Counted from the stretch's first letter, positions 36,097 through 47,984 are shown. The stretch is DNA of 64,000 bases from Pyrococcus sp. ST04 (GCF_000263735.1 NC_017946.1:227348-291347), one strand, 5' to 3'. The notes: a model not told the origin generated them from the letters alone. Translations and numbers: made by a program.

Positions 36097-36666
36097 CTAC
36101 TTTTTTGTGAGGTTTTTAGTTGTCAGCTCGTCAATCCTTTTCTTGAGTAAATCTATATTGTCGCCAAATTTGGCAGATATTGGTATGAATACCTTCTCAA
36201 TATCAGTCCAAGGGACGCCGAACTTCTCTGCAAGGAAGTGTATAACTTTCTGGACGTTCTTTATTTTATCGAGCTTATTCACCGCAACAATAGTTGGTAT
36301 TTTTAGCTCAGAAAGAAATTGGTAAAATTCGACATCTATTGGTATCTCTCCCCTCTTTTCCCATCTTTCGATGATCTCAGGTGCCGCTTTACCATCGACG
36401 ACAAGGACGGCTACATCTATTTTATCAGCGTTCTCCTCTATGAAATGAACTATCTCGTCCTTTATTCTTTCCTGAACTTCTTTAGGCAAGCCTGCCATAA
36501 AACCAAATCCTGGCATGTCAATGATTTTGTGATTTCGCCATTCTATCTCTATGATCTTTCTTGTAACCCCTGGTCTTTTGCCCCTCCTCACTTTCTTTCC
36601 TGTAAGCCTGTATATTAGTGTGCTTTTGCCTACATTTGATCTCCCTACAAATATTATCGTCGCCAT
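36097..36666 (-). CDS. engB: EngB-type GTP-binding protein
   Basis: A 189-residue TRAFAC-class GTPase. The P-loop GRSNVGKST is at 8-16, followed by switch I RPGVTRKIIE, G3 DMPGFGF and G4 NKLD. The bacterial relatives assemble the large ribosomal subunit; the role in archaea is less clear. I use the ATG at 36666, giving MATIIFVGRSNVG; the frame runs 23 codons further but would cross the divergent MFS promoter and start. Confidence 0.92.
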   Translation of the reverse strand: MATIIFVGRSNVGKSTLIYRLTGKKVRRGKRPGVTRKIIEIEWRNHKIIDMPGFGFMAGLPKEVQERIKDEIVHFIEENADKIDVAVLVVDGKAAPEIIERWEKRGEIPIDVEFYQFLSELKIPTIVAVNKLDKIKNVQKVIHFLAEKFGVPWTDIEKVFIPISAKFGDNIDLLKKRIDELTTKNLTKK

Positions 36667-36715
36667 CACAACTGAATTGGAGGTATTCTTATAAATCCAA
36701 CTATAGGGAGAAGGC

Positions 36716-37863
36716 ATGATGTCGTACAAGCTCACAAAGAATGCCTATCTCCTTGTCCTTTACTATTTCGTTGCTTGGCTAGGAGGGACTATGGCATGGT
36801 TCGTTCAGCCTTTCTACTTTCAGTCACTTGGTTATGATTACGAAGCCCTTGGAGTCATTTTTTCAGTCATATTTCTTACCCAGGCATTTGCTCTCCTCCT
36901 TACTGGCCCATTTACTGCAAAGTTTGGGTACAAGCGAAGCATACTCCTTGCAGTTGGATTTTTCATGACAACAAGGATAATTCATGTTGTTGCCCCGGTT
37001 TATCCTCTTTTGATACTTGCCTCCATAACCTTCGGTGTAGGCATGGCACTTGAATATCCCTCCCTTATCAGCTTACTCTCCGAGGCAGTTGAAGAAGAAA
37101 AAAGAAATTATGCCTTCTCATTAAATTGGGGACTTGCAACAGTAGGAGGTGGCCTCGGAACGCTTCTTGGTGGATATCTTGCATCAATACTCGGTTATAG
37201 AACTACTCTAATAATAGCATCTTTCTTCGTTCCTCTTCAAGGGGCAATAATATACCTAGCCTCATCGGTTGAGGAAAGAGTCGTCGATGAGATAAATCTT
37301 ACACGCAGACTGATACTCAGGATAGCAATTCTCTCTATACCCATTGCTATAATAGGGATTGCGGGAGGAATAACAATGAACTACATGGGCCCGTGGTTTA
37401 GGGACTTTTATGGAGTTAGTGTGGAAGATATAGGAAAAATATTCACATTTTTCATGATATTTACTGGTTTTGGAACCCTTATTTCCCCTTATCTGGCCGA
37501 AAAATTTTCAAGTTTTTCAATAATAGTTATCTTCACGTCTGCAACGGCTGTGTTGACTTCGCTAATTCCCTTGGGGTCATTACCCCTTGCCGTGGCCTTT
37601 CATTCCCTGAGAATGCTTTTAGTAAACATGGAGACTCCTCTGTGGGATTCACTATTTTTGAAGTTTTTCGGAGAGAATGAGAAGTCCACGGCTCTCGCTC
37701 TAAAAAGCTTTGCATGGACTGTTTCTTATGGAGTGGGACAATATATTGGAGGGTGGATGTTTAACTTTTCATTAATGTGGCCATTTTATATAAGCGGGAT
37801 TGTATATCTACTTTCAGCGTTTACGTTTTGCATAGCTTATTCTAGAGAGAAAAAAAGTAGAAA

Positions 37864-37873
<10 letters not shown>
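36716..37873 (+). CDS. MFS transporter
   Basis: A 385-residue membrane transporter with about twelve helices and the two six-helix halves of the major facilitator superfamily. The loop between helices 2 and 3 ([13 protein letters not shown]) is the MFS motif A region, with a charged central loop near residue 190. The ATG at 36716 or at 36719 may be used, after GGGAGAAGG. The last 10 bases overlap the convergent pan gene. The substrate cannot be predicted. Confidence 0.87.
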
Positions 37874-39054
<1,181 letters not shown>

Positions 39055-39238
39055 AATATCACCTCTCGCTCCTTACCACTACTAAATGAAGCTACTCTTT
39101 ACTCCTTTATAAAGGTTTGTCCAAAAATGAAACCAATTTTAGCCTTCTTTGGTCAAAAAAGCTCAAATATTTTCGATTTAGCTACTAAGAGGGATTCATG
39201 GTTGTTTTTGATAGTGAATTTTTGAAAAATAAGAGAGC

Positions 39239-40324
39239 TTAGCTGAGTAGTTCAAGGGCTTTTTCACTCTTTTTGTCAAAAAGTACTATGGAGTCTTCAT
39301 TAATCTCTATCGTTACTTTTTCACCGAAGGTAAACGTTTCTCCTTCTGGAGCGAATACCTTCACAATCTCTTCGTTAACTGATACCGTAACAATTTGCTC
39401 TCTTCCCAAAGGTTCAAAAGAGTAAACTTCTCCAACTATCCCTTCGCCAATCCCCTTAATGACTCTGGCATCATGGGGTCTGAATCCTATTAGAACTTCT
39501 TTCACGTTGACTTTGCTGATAATATCTTTATACTGGCTGGGAATTGGAATTGAGCTCTCCTCTGTAATTACAAGTTTTCCATCTTCGATTCTAGCTTCTA
39601 GAAAGTTCATTGGTGGATTCCCTAAGAATCCTCCAACGAATTTATATTTTGGCTTGTAATAAACCTCATCGGGTGTGCCGACCTGTAGTATTTTTCCTTC
39701 TCTTATAACAGCAATTCTATCGGCCATGGCCAGTGCTTCTGCTTGGTCGTGAGTTACGTAGACTGCCGTTATTCCAAGGTCTTTCTGGAGTCTCTTTAAC
39801 TCTGCTCTGACCTCTAACCTTAGAAGTGCATCTAAGTTGCTTAATGGTTCGTCGAGTAATAGAACATCTGGCTCCTTTACAAGGGCCCTAGCTATTGCAA
39901 CTCTCTGTTGCTGCCCACCGCTTAGTTGCCATGGGTATCTGTCGAGTAACTTCTCTATGTGTAGCATTTTTGCTACATCCCTCACCTTCCTCTCTATCTC
40001 CTCTCTTGGAACCTTTCTGAGCTCTAGTGGAAATGCTATATTTTTATAAACAGTCATGTGGGGATAAAGTGCCCAATTCTGAAATACTAATCCTACATTT
40101 CTCTCTTTTGGGGGTAGCTCTGTCACGTCTTTTTCATCAAAATAAACCCTTCCTGAAGTTGGCTTATATATTCCTGCTATTGTATAAAGGAGGGTCGATT
40201 TTCCACTCCCTGAAGGACCTAAGAGAGCCATAAATTCCCCATCTTTGATCTCAAGGTTAACATTATCGAGTGCCGTAAAGTTCCCAAACTTCTTCACTAT
40301 ATTTTCGAGCCTTACACTCACCAT
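39239..40324 (-). CDS. Sugar ABC transporter ATPase (MalK-like)
   Basis: A 361-residue CUT1-type ATPase. Walker A is GPSGSGKST, the signature is LSGGQQQRVAIARAL, Walker B is VLLLDEPLSNLDA, and a TOBE/OB regulatory domain covers about 240-355. The ATG at 40324 has GGGGTGAG at good spacing; the GTG at 40333 overlaps the permease stop. Last gene of the four-gene operon malE-F-G-K-like, in the usual order. Confidence 0.9.
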   Translation of the reverse strand: MVSVRLENIVKKFGNFTALDNVNLEIKDGEFMALLGPSGSGKSTLLYTIAGIYKPTSGRVYFDEKDVTELPPKERNVGLVFQNWALYPHMTVYKNIAFPLELRKVPREEIERKVRDVAKMLHIEKLLDRYPWQLSGGQQQRVAIARALVKEPDVLLLDEPLSNLDALLRLEVRAELKRLQKDLGITAVYVTHDQAEALAMADRIAVIREGKILQVGTPDEVYYKPKYKFVGGFLGNPPMNFLEARIEDGKLVITEESSIPIPSQYKDIISKVNVKEVLIGFRPHDARVIKGIGEGIVGEVYSFEPLGREQIVTVSVNEEIVKVFAPEGETFTFGEKVTIEINEDSIVLFDKKSEKALELLS

Positions 40325-40329
40325 TCTCC

Positions 40330-41199
40330 TCACCCCTTAATTCCTCCAGAATACCCTCTAAGGAGTATCTGTTGGGCTGTAAGGAAGAATATTATCGTTG
40401 GAAGTAGATATAATGTCCCTGCAGCTGCAATTAGTGGCATGTGAGTATATTCTGCCTCTATGTTGGCCTCGATAAACGTTGCTAATGTCTGATCAATGAG
40501 GAACGTTCTCACGTAGATTATGTCCTGCCACCCTGCCAAGAATGCAAAGAGTGCAACTGCAAGTATTCCTGGTTTAACTAAGGGTAGCATTATTTTTCTC
40601 CAGACGGTTATCCTGGATGCACCGTCTATAATTCCACTCCACTCAAACTCCCAAGGTATTGTATCAAAGAATCCTTTCATCAGCCAAACGGACATTGGAA
40701 CTTCTAGGGCTGCCCTCGCGAAGATAACGTATATAAAAGAGTAAAGTCTAACGAGGTTCTGTTGTTCTGGAAATGAAATTCTGTATAACAAGTAAACTCC
40801 AACTATTAACGCAACTCCGGGAAATGCATGAAGAAGCATTAATGAAACTATCATCCATTTTCTCCCTTTAAAGTCCATTCTTGAGAGTGCATATCCTGAC
40901 ATCACGCTTATCAGCGTTACAAGTCCTGAGACCCCCAATGCTACTATTAGTGTGTTGATAATTATCCTAACCATATTAACTCTAACGCCACCTGTAATGG
41001 CAAGTTTCCCTCTAAACACATTTATCCAATTCTCTATTGTTGGTTGAAAGCTCTTCAAGTCAAAGTTTGTAACCATATCCTTGCTAAAGCTTGAAAGCAT
41101 TAGGAGACCAAATCCAATAATCAGAGGAAGTGTAGCGAGGAATATTGCTAATATTAGAACCCATTCATATTTCTTAGGTCTTGTCTCAACGTCTTTCAT
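40330..41199 (-). CDS. Sugar ABC transporter permease (MalG-like)
   Basis: A 289-residue inner permease with six hydrophobic segments and the EAA-loop signature near residue 195 (EWSGIIDGASRITVWRKIML). CUT1 family. The start overlaps the malF-like stop as TGATG, with GGGGTGAC before it, so translation is coupled. Confidence 0.9.
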   Translation of the reverse strand: MKDVETRPKKYEWVLILAIFLATLPLIIGFGLLMLSSFSKDMVTNFDLKSFQPTIENWINVFRGKLAITGGVRVNMVRIIINTLIVALGVSGLVTLISVMSGYALSRMDFKGRKWMIVSLMLLHAFPGVALIVGVYLLYRISFPEQQNLVRLYSFIYVIFARAALEVPMSVWLMKGFFDTIPWEFEWSGIIDGASRITVWRKIMLPLVKPGILAVALFAFLAGWQDIIYVRTFLIDQTLATFIEANIEAEYTHMPLIAAAGTLYLLPTIIFFLTAQQILLRGYSGGIKG

Positions 41200-42137
41200 C
41201 AGAAGTCACCCCTTGGTTTCTTGATCATTTTCTCAAACTGAAGAACCTTCAGGGTTATTGTACCTCCAATAATCCCAATTATCGAGAGTATTACTGCAGC
41301 CGCAGCCGCTAACCCTTGATCTTGTTCTCCTCTACCGAATGCTGTATTGAATACATACAGGGCTAACGTTGTTCCGTAATCCCTATCCACTAGGTCCCAT
41401 TCAACTAGTAGGAAGAGGTGAGGATACGTCGTTAGTAGGCTTAGGAACTGCCAGGTCAAAACGTAAAGGAAGTGCCACTTCATTAGTGGGAGCAAAATTT
41501 TTCTGGATATCTCCCATGCTGATGCACCATCAACTCTCGCGGCTATAACTAGCTCTTTTGGTATCTGATTTAGGGCTGAGGTAAACACTATCATCCCAAA
41601 GCTAACTCCTACAAGCCCATTAACAAATATTATCACACTCCAAGCTCCCCAAGGTACTATTTGACCCCAAGCTATTGGTTCGTGAATTAATCCAAGCTTT
41701 ATGAGTATTGAATTTAGGGTTCCAATTGAGCTACCATGGAAGAAGTAGTACCAAACCAAACTATAAACAGCAATTGGGGACATTCTAGGTAATAACCATA
41801 ATAGCCTGAAAGTTGATGCGGGTTTATCTTCCATAAAAAACGTCGCTAAGGCCAGGCCAAGACCACCGAGAACGTTTATCATGAGTGTTATAAGGACGAA
41901 CACAATGGTGGTAAGAATAACGGCCTTAAAAGTAGGGTCATATTTGAACATATGAAACAGTCTCTCATAATTATATAGCCCAACTGTTTGAGAAAGGTAC
42001 TTATCTACGTTCCAATTCCTCATGCCGGTAAAGCTTATGTAGACGGTCAGAACTAGGGGTATTACATAAAAGAGAACGACCATGAAAATCATGGGAAAAA
42101 GGAAGAAAGAAAGATCTCTTAGCTTTTCATTTTTCAT
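41199..42137 (-). CDS. Sugar ABC transporter permease (MalF-like)
   Basis: A 312-residue permease with six membrane segments and the EAA loop AARVDGASAWEISRKILLPL. It lacks the long periplasmic P2 loop of E. coli MalF, like other Gram-positive and archaeal CUT1 permeases. It begins 4 bases after the binding-protein gene, with GGGGTGAT as ribosome site. Confidence 0.9.
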   Translation of the reverse strand: MKNEKLRDLSFFLFPMIFMVVLFYVIPLVLTVYISFTGMRNWNVDKYLSQTVGLYNYERLFHMFKYDPTFKAVILTTIVFVLITLMINVLGGLGLALATFFMEDKPASTFRLLWLLPRMSPIAVYSLVWYYFFHGSSIGTLNSILIKLGLIHEPIAWGQIVPWGAWSVIIFVNGLVGVSFGMIVFTSALNQIPKELVIAARVDGASAWEISRKILLPLMKWHFLYVLTWQFLSLLTTYPHLFLLVEWDLVDRDYGTTLALYVFNTAFGRGEQDQGLAAAAAVILSIIGIIGGTITLKVLQFEKMIKKPRGDF

Positions 42138-42141
42138 TTAA

Positions 42142-43764
42142 TCACCCCTGGGGAAACTTCCAGTCAGTTGGTATTTCTCCAATTATCTCTACGTTCTCTG
42201 CGAGCTCTTTGTCTGCTGAGATCTTGTCTTTTATGAACTTAATTGCTTCCTCGGGTGTCATCTCCCCTCTCAAAACTTTGTCTACAGCCTCCTTAAAGAT
42301 GTCTGCGAGGGCTGGATACTTTGGATGAGCTGGAGCTAAATGGGTGTACTCTAGCATGTAGCTTACATCTGCCAAGAATTGAGCGTTTATTGGGTTAACT
42401 GTCTTTTCAACGATTTCTTTTATGTTATCCTTGACTTCTGGAGCAAGATCTAGATCTAAGTTCTTTAGTTTGTTGAGCCATGCTTCGTCTTTTATTAACT
42501 TAGCAGCTTCTTTTCTCACTGGTAAGTGGGCAGAGATGACGCTGTGGATTGCATTTATCTCTGGATCGCTTGCCTTGATTACCATCAAGAATGCTAATGC
42601 ATGGTAGACATCCTTGAGTTCCTCATACTTGGGGTTTAGTTGGCCTGCTTTTGAATTTATCATCCAGATGAAGGGCTGGCTTAAAGTTACTGGCTTGTCT
42701 CCCTTCTCTCCAGCTGGGAAAAGGGTGTAGGCAAACCACTCTTTAACTTCTTCTGGCTTGAGTCCCCTTCCATGGTAGTACTGTTTGGTCTGCCACTCGG
42801 TCCAGTACCATGTTCCACCAATATCAAAGAGCGTTTTTCCTTCAACGATCGTTGGGTGTATCTGCTTTGCCCAGTCCCAGCTCATAATGTCTTTTGGCAA
42901 CAGTCCATCCTGAGCGAATTTCCACTCAACGTAAAGCCACTTGTACACCGCGGGAACATCAAGAACTAGCTTTCCTGTCTTCTCATCATAGAGTTTGCCA
43001 TTGAATGCGAATATGAACTGAATGAGGTCTGGATGTGCGGAGCCTTTCCTGTGTATTAATCCCCACTCTGCACATCCCTTTTCCTTTGCAATCTTAGCCC
43101 AATGGTAGACATCGCTCCATGTGAATTCTCCATTCTTGACTTTTTCCGGCAACGTTGTAACGTCGAGACCCGCACACTTTGCTACATCCTTTCTTATGTA
43201 AAGGGGTCTAGCTTCAGTGTCTTGGGGGAGGCCATATAACTTCCCCTTGTATTTTGCAGCCTCGAGGAGTGATGGATAGAAGTCGTTTATCACGTTCTGA
43301 TATGCATTGGCGTAGTCGGTTATGTCGAGTATGTATCCCTCTTCTGCCAAGGTTGGCAGGAATGCATAGCTGTTAACGAAAAAGTCACCGGCTTGGCCAA
43401 GAGGTTGCTTGCTTAGGAACTCATTAAATTGATCTTTGAAACTCTGGTCGTACTTCGTTGTGACTGTTATCTTTACCTTAATTCCGTTTTGTTCCCAAAT
43501 TCTGTTTATCTTGTAGGCTGCGTCCACTATTCCATAGACTCTCATTACGCTGTTTGGATCTCCTGAGCCCCAAGCTGCAAACTTCACCTCATTAATTCCG
43601 TTCTTCTCAAGAATCTTTCCTATCTCAACAACGTCTTTAGTGAAGTCCCCTGTTAAGGTTACTTTTGTTGCAGTTTCAGTTGCTGTTTCTCCTCCTCCAA
43701 TACAGCCACTAGCGAAGACTCCAAACAGAAAAACAGCGATCAATAGTATACCCTTCCACTTCAC
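42142..43764 (-). CDS. Sugar ABC transporter lipoprotein, extracellular solute-binding
   Basis: A 540-residue binding protein, longer than the roughly 430-450 residues usual for MalE-type proteins. The signal peptide ends in the lipobox FASGC (about residues 17-21), followed by a Thr-rich linker that is probably glycosylated, so it is membrane-anchored outside the cell. SBP_bac_1-like segments such as KYKGKLYGLPQDTEARPLYI and SWDWAKQIHPTIVEGKTLFD suggest an oligosaccharide ligand. The GTG start has GGAGGTGA upstream. No glycosidase lies nearby, so the sugar is unknown. Confidence 0.85.
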   Translation of the reverse strand: MKWKGILLIAVFLFGVFASGCIGGGETATETATKVTLTGDFTKDVVEIGKILEKNGINEVKFAAWGSGDPNSVMRVYGIVDAAYKINRIWEQNGIKVKITVTTKYDQSFKDQFNEFLSKQPLGQAGDFFVNSYAFLPTLAEEGYILDITDYANAYQNVINDFYPSLLEAAKYKGKLYGLPQDTEARPLYIRKDVAKCAGLDVTTLPEKVKNGEFTWSDVYHWAKIAKEKGCAEWGLIHRKGSAHPDLIQFIFAFNGKLYDEKTGKLVLDVPAVYKWLYVEWKFAQDGLLPKDIMSWDWAKQIHPTIVEGKTLFDIGGTWYWTEWQTKQYYHGRGLKPEEVKEWFAYTLFPAGEKGDKPVTLSQPFIWMINSKAGQLNPKYEELKDVYHALAFLMVIKASDPEINAIHSVISAHLPVRKEAAKLIKDEAWLNKLKNLDLDLAPEVKDNIKEIVEKTVNPINAQFLADVSYMLEYTHLAPAHPKYPALADIFKEAVDKVLRGEMTPEEAIKFIKDKISADKELAENVEIIGEIPTDWKFPQG

Positions 43765-43786
43765 GATGTGTCACCTCCAATCGATA

Positions 43787-43811
43787 TTTTTGCCAATATG
43801 TTGGGCAAAAA
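43787..43811. promoter_or_regulatory. Inverted repeat upstream of the sugar ABC operon
   Basis: TTTTTGCC (43787-43794) and GGCAAAAA (43804-43811) form a perfect 8-base inverted repeat with a 9-base spacer, 23-47 bases before the GTG of the binding-protein gene. It is a likely operator; it differs from the TrmB and TGM consensus sequences I know. Confidence 0.5.
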
Positions 43812-43904
43812 ACGACAATATAATCTAAGGCTAAATTACCTAAAAGGTCTAAAAAGAATTTCGGTTTGATGAAATATTATAAAAAATTTAGCAAGGTATC
43901 TTTG

Positions 43905-45146
43905 TTATAACTCCTCTTTAATTGTCTCTGCAAGTCTCTTTACACCTTCTCTAATCTGCTCCTCGTCCACATATGTGAAATTGAGCCTCATTGTGTTCTT
44001 TACATCTCTATGAGCATAGAACGCCTCTCCGGGAACGTATGCGACTCCCTTGCTAATGGCTTTTTCAAGCATTACTTTCGTGTCTATTTTCTCCGGAAGT
44101 GTAACCCAGACGAACATTCCTCCATCTGGCTTCGTCCACGTTATCCCATCGGGCATGTACTCTTCTAAGGCTTCAAGCATGGCATCTCTCCTTGGCCTGT
44201 AGAACTCTATTATCTTGGGGATATGCTTCTCTAAGTAGCCTCCTTCCAAGTATCTCCATGCAACAACCTGGCCGAAAGCATTGGTACAGAGATCAACGCT
44301 CTGCTTTGCTATCTCTAATTTCCTGATAAAGTGGGGTTCCCCAGCTATCCATCCCAACCTAAATCCTGGAGCTAATATCTTTGAGAATGTTCCTAGATAA
44401 AGTACTCTTCCTTCAGTATCCAGGGCTTTTATTTTTGTAACTGGCTTTCCTGAGTATCTAAGCTCTCCATAGGGATCGTCTTCTACTATTATAAAGTCAT
44501 ATTCACTGGCAAGTTCTAGGAGATGTTTTCTCCTTTCCTCACTCATTGTTACCCCAGCCGGGTTCTGGAAAGTTGGAACCGTATAGACGAGTTTAACTTT
44601 CTTTCCTTCGGATTTTAGCTTCCTCAGTTTCTCCTCCAAAACTTCGGTTTTCATACCCTCCTCATCTAGAGGAATTTGAATGTATGTTGGTTCGTAAAAG
44701 CCAAAGGCTTGAAGTGCTGCAAGGTATGTTGGTGCCTCGACAACAACTATGTCTCCAGGGTTGAGAAACACCCTACCTATTAAATCAAGGGCTTGCTGAG
44801 AGCCACTAGTCACAAGTATGTCAACTTTCGATGTTGGTATGTTGTATCTTTTCCTTAGCCATTCCGCTATCGCAAGTCTCAGTGGAGTGAATCCCTTGGT
44901 AGTTCCATATTGGAGGGCTTTATCGGCATGTTCTCTCATCACTTCATCGAGTATTTCATCAATGATATCGACGGGGAATGTCTTTGGATTAGGAAGACCT
45001 CCCGCAAGGCTTATGACGTCACTTGTTTCAACGAGCTTGAGAAGCTCTCTAATCTCGGAAGCCTTCATCTTTAACGCTTTCTCAGAAAAATAAGCTTCAA
45101 AATTAAGAGGACCTTTCTCGAGTTTTCTCTTAAGGACTTCTTCCAT
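43905..45146 (-). CDS. PLP-dependent aminotransferase (aspartate/2-aminoadipate type, fold I)
   Basis: A 413-residue class I/II aminotransferase. The PLP Lys is in LGTFSKILAPGFRLGW; NPAGVTMS, EDDPYGELRY and the C-terminal MRLNFTYVDEE are family markers. It resembles the multi-substrate aromatic/aminoadipate aminotransferases of Pyrococcus (LysN/ARO8-like). The ATG at 45146 has GGGGTGA six bases upstream; the ATG at 45152 is too close to that site. A perfect GGACATATATGTCC palindrome sits 21-34 bases upstream. Confidence 0.9.
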   Translation of the reverse strand: MEEVLKRKLEKGPLNFEAYFSEKALKMKASEIRELLKLVETSDVISLAGGLPNPKTFPVDIIDEILDEVMREHADKALQYGTTKGFTPLRLAIAEWLRKRYNIPTSKVDILVTSGSQQALDLIGRVFLNPGDIVVVEAPTYLAALQAFGFYEPTYIQIPLDEEGMKTEVLEEKLRKLKSEGKKVKLVYTVPTFQNPAGVTMSEERRKHLLELASEYDFIIVEDDPYGELRYSGKPVTKIKALDTEGRVLYLGTFSKILAPGFRLGWIAGEPHFIRKLEIAKQSVDLCTNAFGQVVAWRYLEGGYLEKHIPKIIEFYRPRRDAMLEALEEYMPDGITWTKPDGGMFVWVTLPEKIDTKVMLEKAISKGVAYVPGEAFYAHRDVKNTMRLNFTYVDEEQIREGVKRLAETIKEEL

Positions 45147-45166
45147 AATCATTCACCCCTCACAGT

Positions 45167-45180
45167 GGACATATATGTCC
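45167..45180. promoter_or_regulatory. Perfect palindrome GGACATATATGTCC
   Basis: A 14-base perfect palindrome 21-34 bases upstream of the aminotransferase ATG, overlapping the probable transcription start. This is a position typical of archaeal repressor operators. Lrp-type control would suit an aminotransferase but is not shown. Confidence 0.5.
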
Positions 45181-45364
45181 GTCTGAACATTTTTATGCAT
45201 TAGGTATTTTTAGTTGATTAAATATAAAGCTTTCGGCATTCGTTGGTGTTCTTCTTTACGTTTGTAAAGTAAATGTACACAATATTTCCTCAAGCTATCA
45301 AGTTAAGTATCAATGAACTTAAATGTCTTTCGGACATCTTTAATGATGGCAAATGTTCGAGAAA

Positions 45365-45427
45365 AGCGGGGGTATTAACCCGCCCAAGTTCATCGACCCC
45401 GCCCTCGGCGGTGCTCCCCGGGCTAGA
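45365..45427. ncRNA. GC-rich structured element, candidate small RNA
   Basis: About 63 bases with GC far above the surrounding AT-rich spacer. Two hairpins are visible: GCGGG...CCCGC (45366-45383) and CCGCC-CTC-GGCGG (about 45399-45411), followed by CTCCCCGGGC. In Pyrococcus such GC islands usually mark structural RNAs. It does not show C/D boxes or a 3' ACA at the right place, and no tRNA fold fits. The strand is undetermined. A terminator or attenuator for the isomerase or aminotransferase is the main alternative. Confidence 0.45.
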
Positions 45428-45460
45428 AATAAATAGTATTAACTCCTTAAAATGTCTTCG

Positions 45461-46818
<1,358 letters not shown>

Positions 46819-46886
46819 TTTCCTTCACTCTTACTCTAGTTAGGATGAATTTAGTCTTTATTTTGTTACTTCACGGAGCTAAAACC

Positions 46887-46900
46887 TTTTATATCTATAT
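46887..46900 (+). promoter_or_regulatory. TATA box of the TrmBL1-type gene
   Basis: CTTTTATATCTATAT about 50 bases before the ATG at 46946. No clear TGM-type palindrome adjoins it. Confidence 0.4.
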
Positions 46901-46945
46901 AATTCCATATACCACTAAGGATGAGACATTGTTGGGGGTTTTGTC

Positions 46946-47974
46946 ATGATTGAGGAAGAAATAATTCAAAAGTTACAGAGGTTTGGGTTAACAAAGTATG
47001 AAAGCTTAGCTTACATTACCTTGCTAAAACTAGGTCCGAGTAAGGCTACTGACGTTACAAAGGAAAGTGGAATTCCTCATACAAGGATATACGACGTTTT
47101 AAGTTCCCTTTCAAAGAAAGGGTTTGTGGATATAATGCATGGAACTCCAAGACTCTACGCTCCTGTTAACCCAGAACTTGTTTTAGAAAGACTGAAAAAA
47201 GAGCTTATGAATGATATTGAGAGCCTCAAAAATGCTTTTGAGGAGTTATATAAGGAAACCCACGGGGAAGAGTTACCTGAGATTTGGACGATTCATGGGT
47301 TTGAAAATACAGTGGAAAGAGCTGAGTATATAATAAAGAGTGCAAAACATGAGATCCTCATTAACACTCCATATGAGTTCCTTAGGCAGCTAAGGGATGC
47401 AATAGAAAAAAGAACTAGTGGAATCATGGTGATCATAAGTAACTTTGATGAAGTTCCAAAATGGCTCGAAGGTAAGGAAAACGTTATTCTTGCTAGAAGT
47501 GGTGAGGCCCCATGGCTTATGGGTACTTGGGTGATAGGTGACGTTAGCTATGCTTTATTCTTTGGAACGCTTCCAGAAAACAAAGGAAAAGAAAGATTTT
47601 ACTCATTTTGGGCTAAGTCTGCAAAGCTAATTCAGAATTATGTTCATTGGTTCTACACAATGTACTTTGACAATAGCACCTTAATAAAACCTCTAGAGTA
47701 TGAAAAATTAGAAAAGCCAATAGTTTTTGCCCATATAAGAACCTTAATTACAGTTCTAAAACAGATTGGAGTTAACAGAAAAGTTGAAGTTGTTGGAAGA
47801 ACTGTGAAGGATAAGAAACAAGTGACAATACAGGGCAAAATAGTCGAGTTTGAATACACCCCTCTGACAGCAAATATAACAGTAGAGACCGAAGATGGCA
47901 AAAAGTTCAAGGTTGGTGGCTTGGGAAGTTATTTGGAAGATATAGAAGGAGACTCATTCATAATATTTGAGTAA
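46946..47974 (+). CDS. trmBL1: TrmB-family sugar-responsive regulator, TrmBL1-like
   Basis: A 342-residue regulator. The N-terminal winged helix (LTKYESLAYITLLKLGPSKA, recognition SGIPHTRIYDVLSSLSKKGF) is followed by a coiled segment (about 75-110) and a sugar-binding TrmB domain. TrmBL1 (Tgr in Thermococcus) controls glycolysis, gluconeogenesis and sugar uptake through the TGM site. Length and neighbourhood (isomerase, speE) match the TrmBL1 locus as I recall it in P. furiosus, rather than TrmB of the maltose operon. It might control the nearby sugar ABC operon, but no TGM was seen there. Confidence 0.87.
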   Translation: MIEEEIIQKLQRFGLTKYESLAYITLLKLGPSKATDVTKESGIPHTRIYDVLSSLSKKGFVDIMHGTPRLYAPVNPELVLERLKKELMNDIESLKNAFEELYKETHGEELPEIWTIHGFENTVERAEYIIKSAKHEILINTPYEFLRQLRDAIEKRTSGIMVIISNFDEVPKWLEGKENVILARSGEAPWLMGTWVIGDVSYALFFGTLPENKGKERFYSFWAKSAKLIQNYVHWFYTMYFDNSTLIKPLEYEKLEKPIVFAHIRTLITVLKQIGVNRKVEVVGRTVKDKKQVTIQGKIVEFEYTPLTANITVETEDGKKFKVGGLGSYLEDIEGDSFIIFE

Positions 47975-47984
47975 ATGCTTTCCC

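Larger units (their letters stand above)
45147..45460. other. Intergenic region upstream of the aminotransferase
   Basis: About 314 bases without a gene. It contains the palindrome at 45167-45180 near the aminotransferase start, TATA-like AT-rich DNA (AGTTGATTAAATATAAAGC near 45211), a TTTGTAAAGTAAATGTACAC stretch resembling oriC DNA near 740, and the GC-rich hairpin element at 45365-45427. Confidence 0.6.

Noticed and set aside
36667-36735. N-terminal extension of the engB frame
   Set aside because: It would overlap the divergent MFS start; the P-loop normally lies within the first 20 residues, as given by the ATG at 36666.
45338-45350. AATGATGGC as a possible C box before the GC-rich element
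   Set aside because: It deviates from RUGAUGA and no CUGA D box follows, so a C/D small RNA is not supported.
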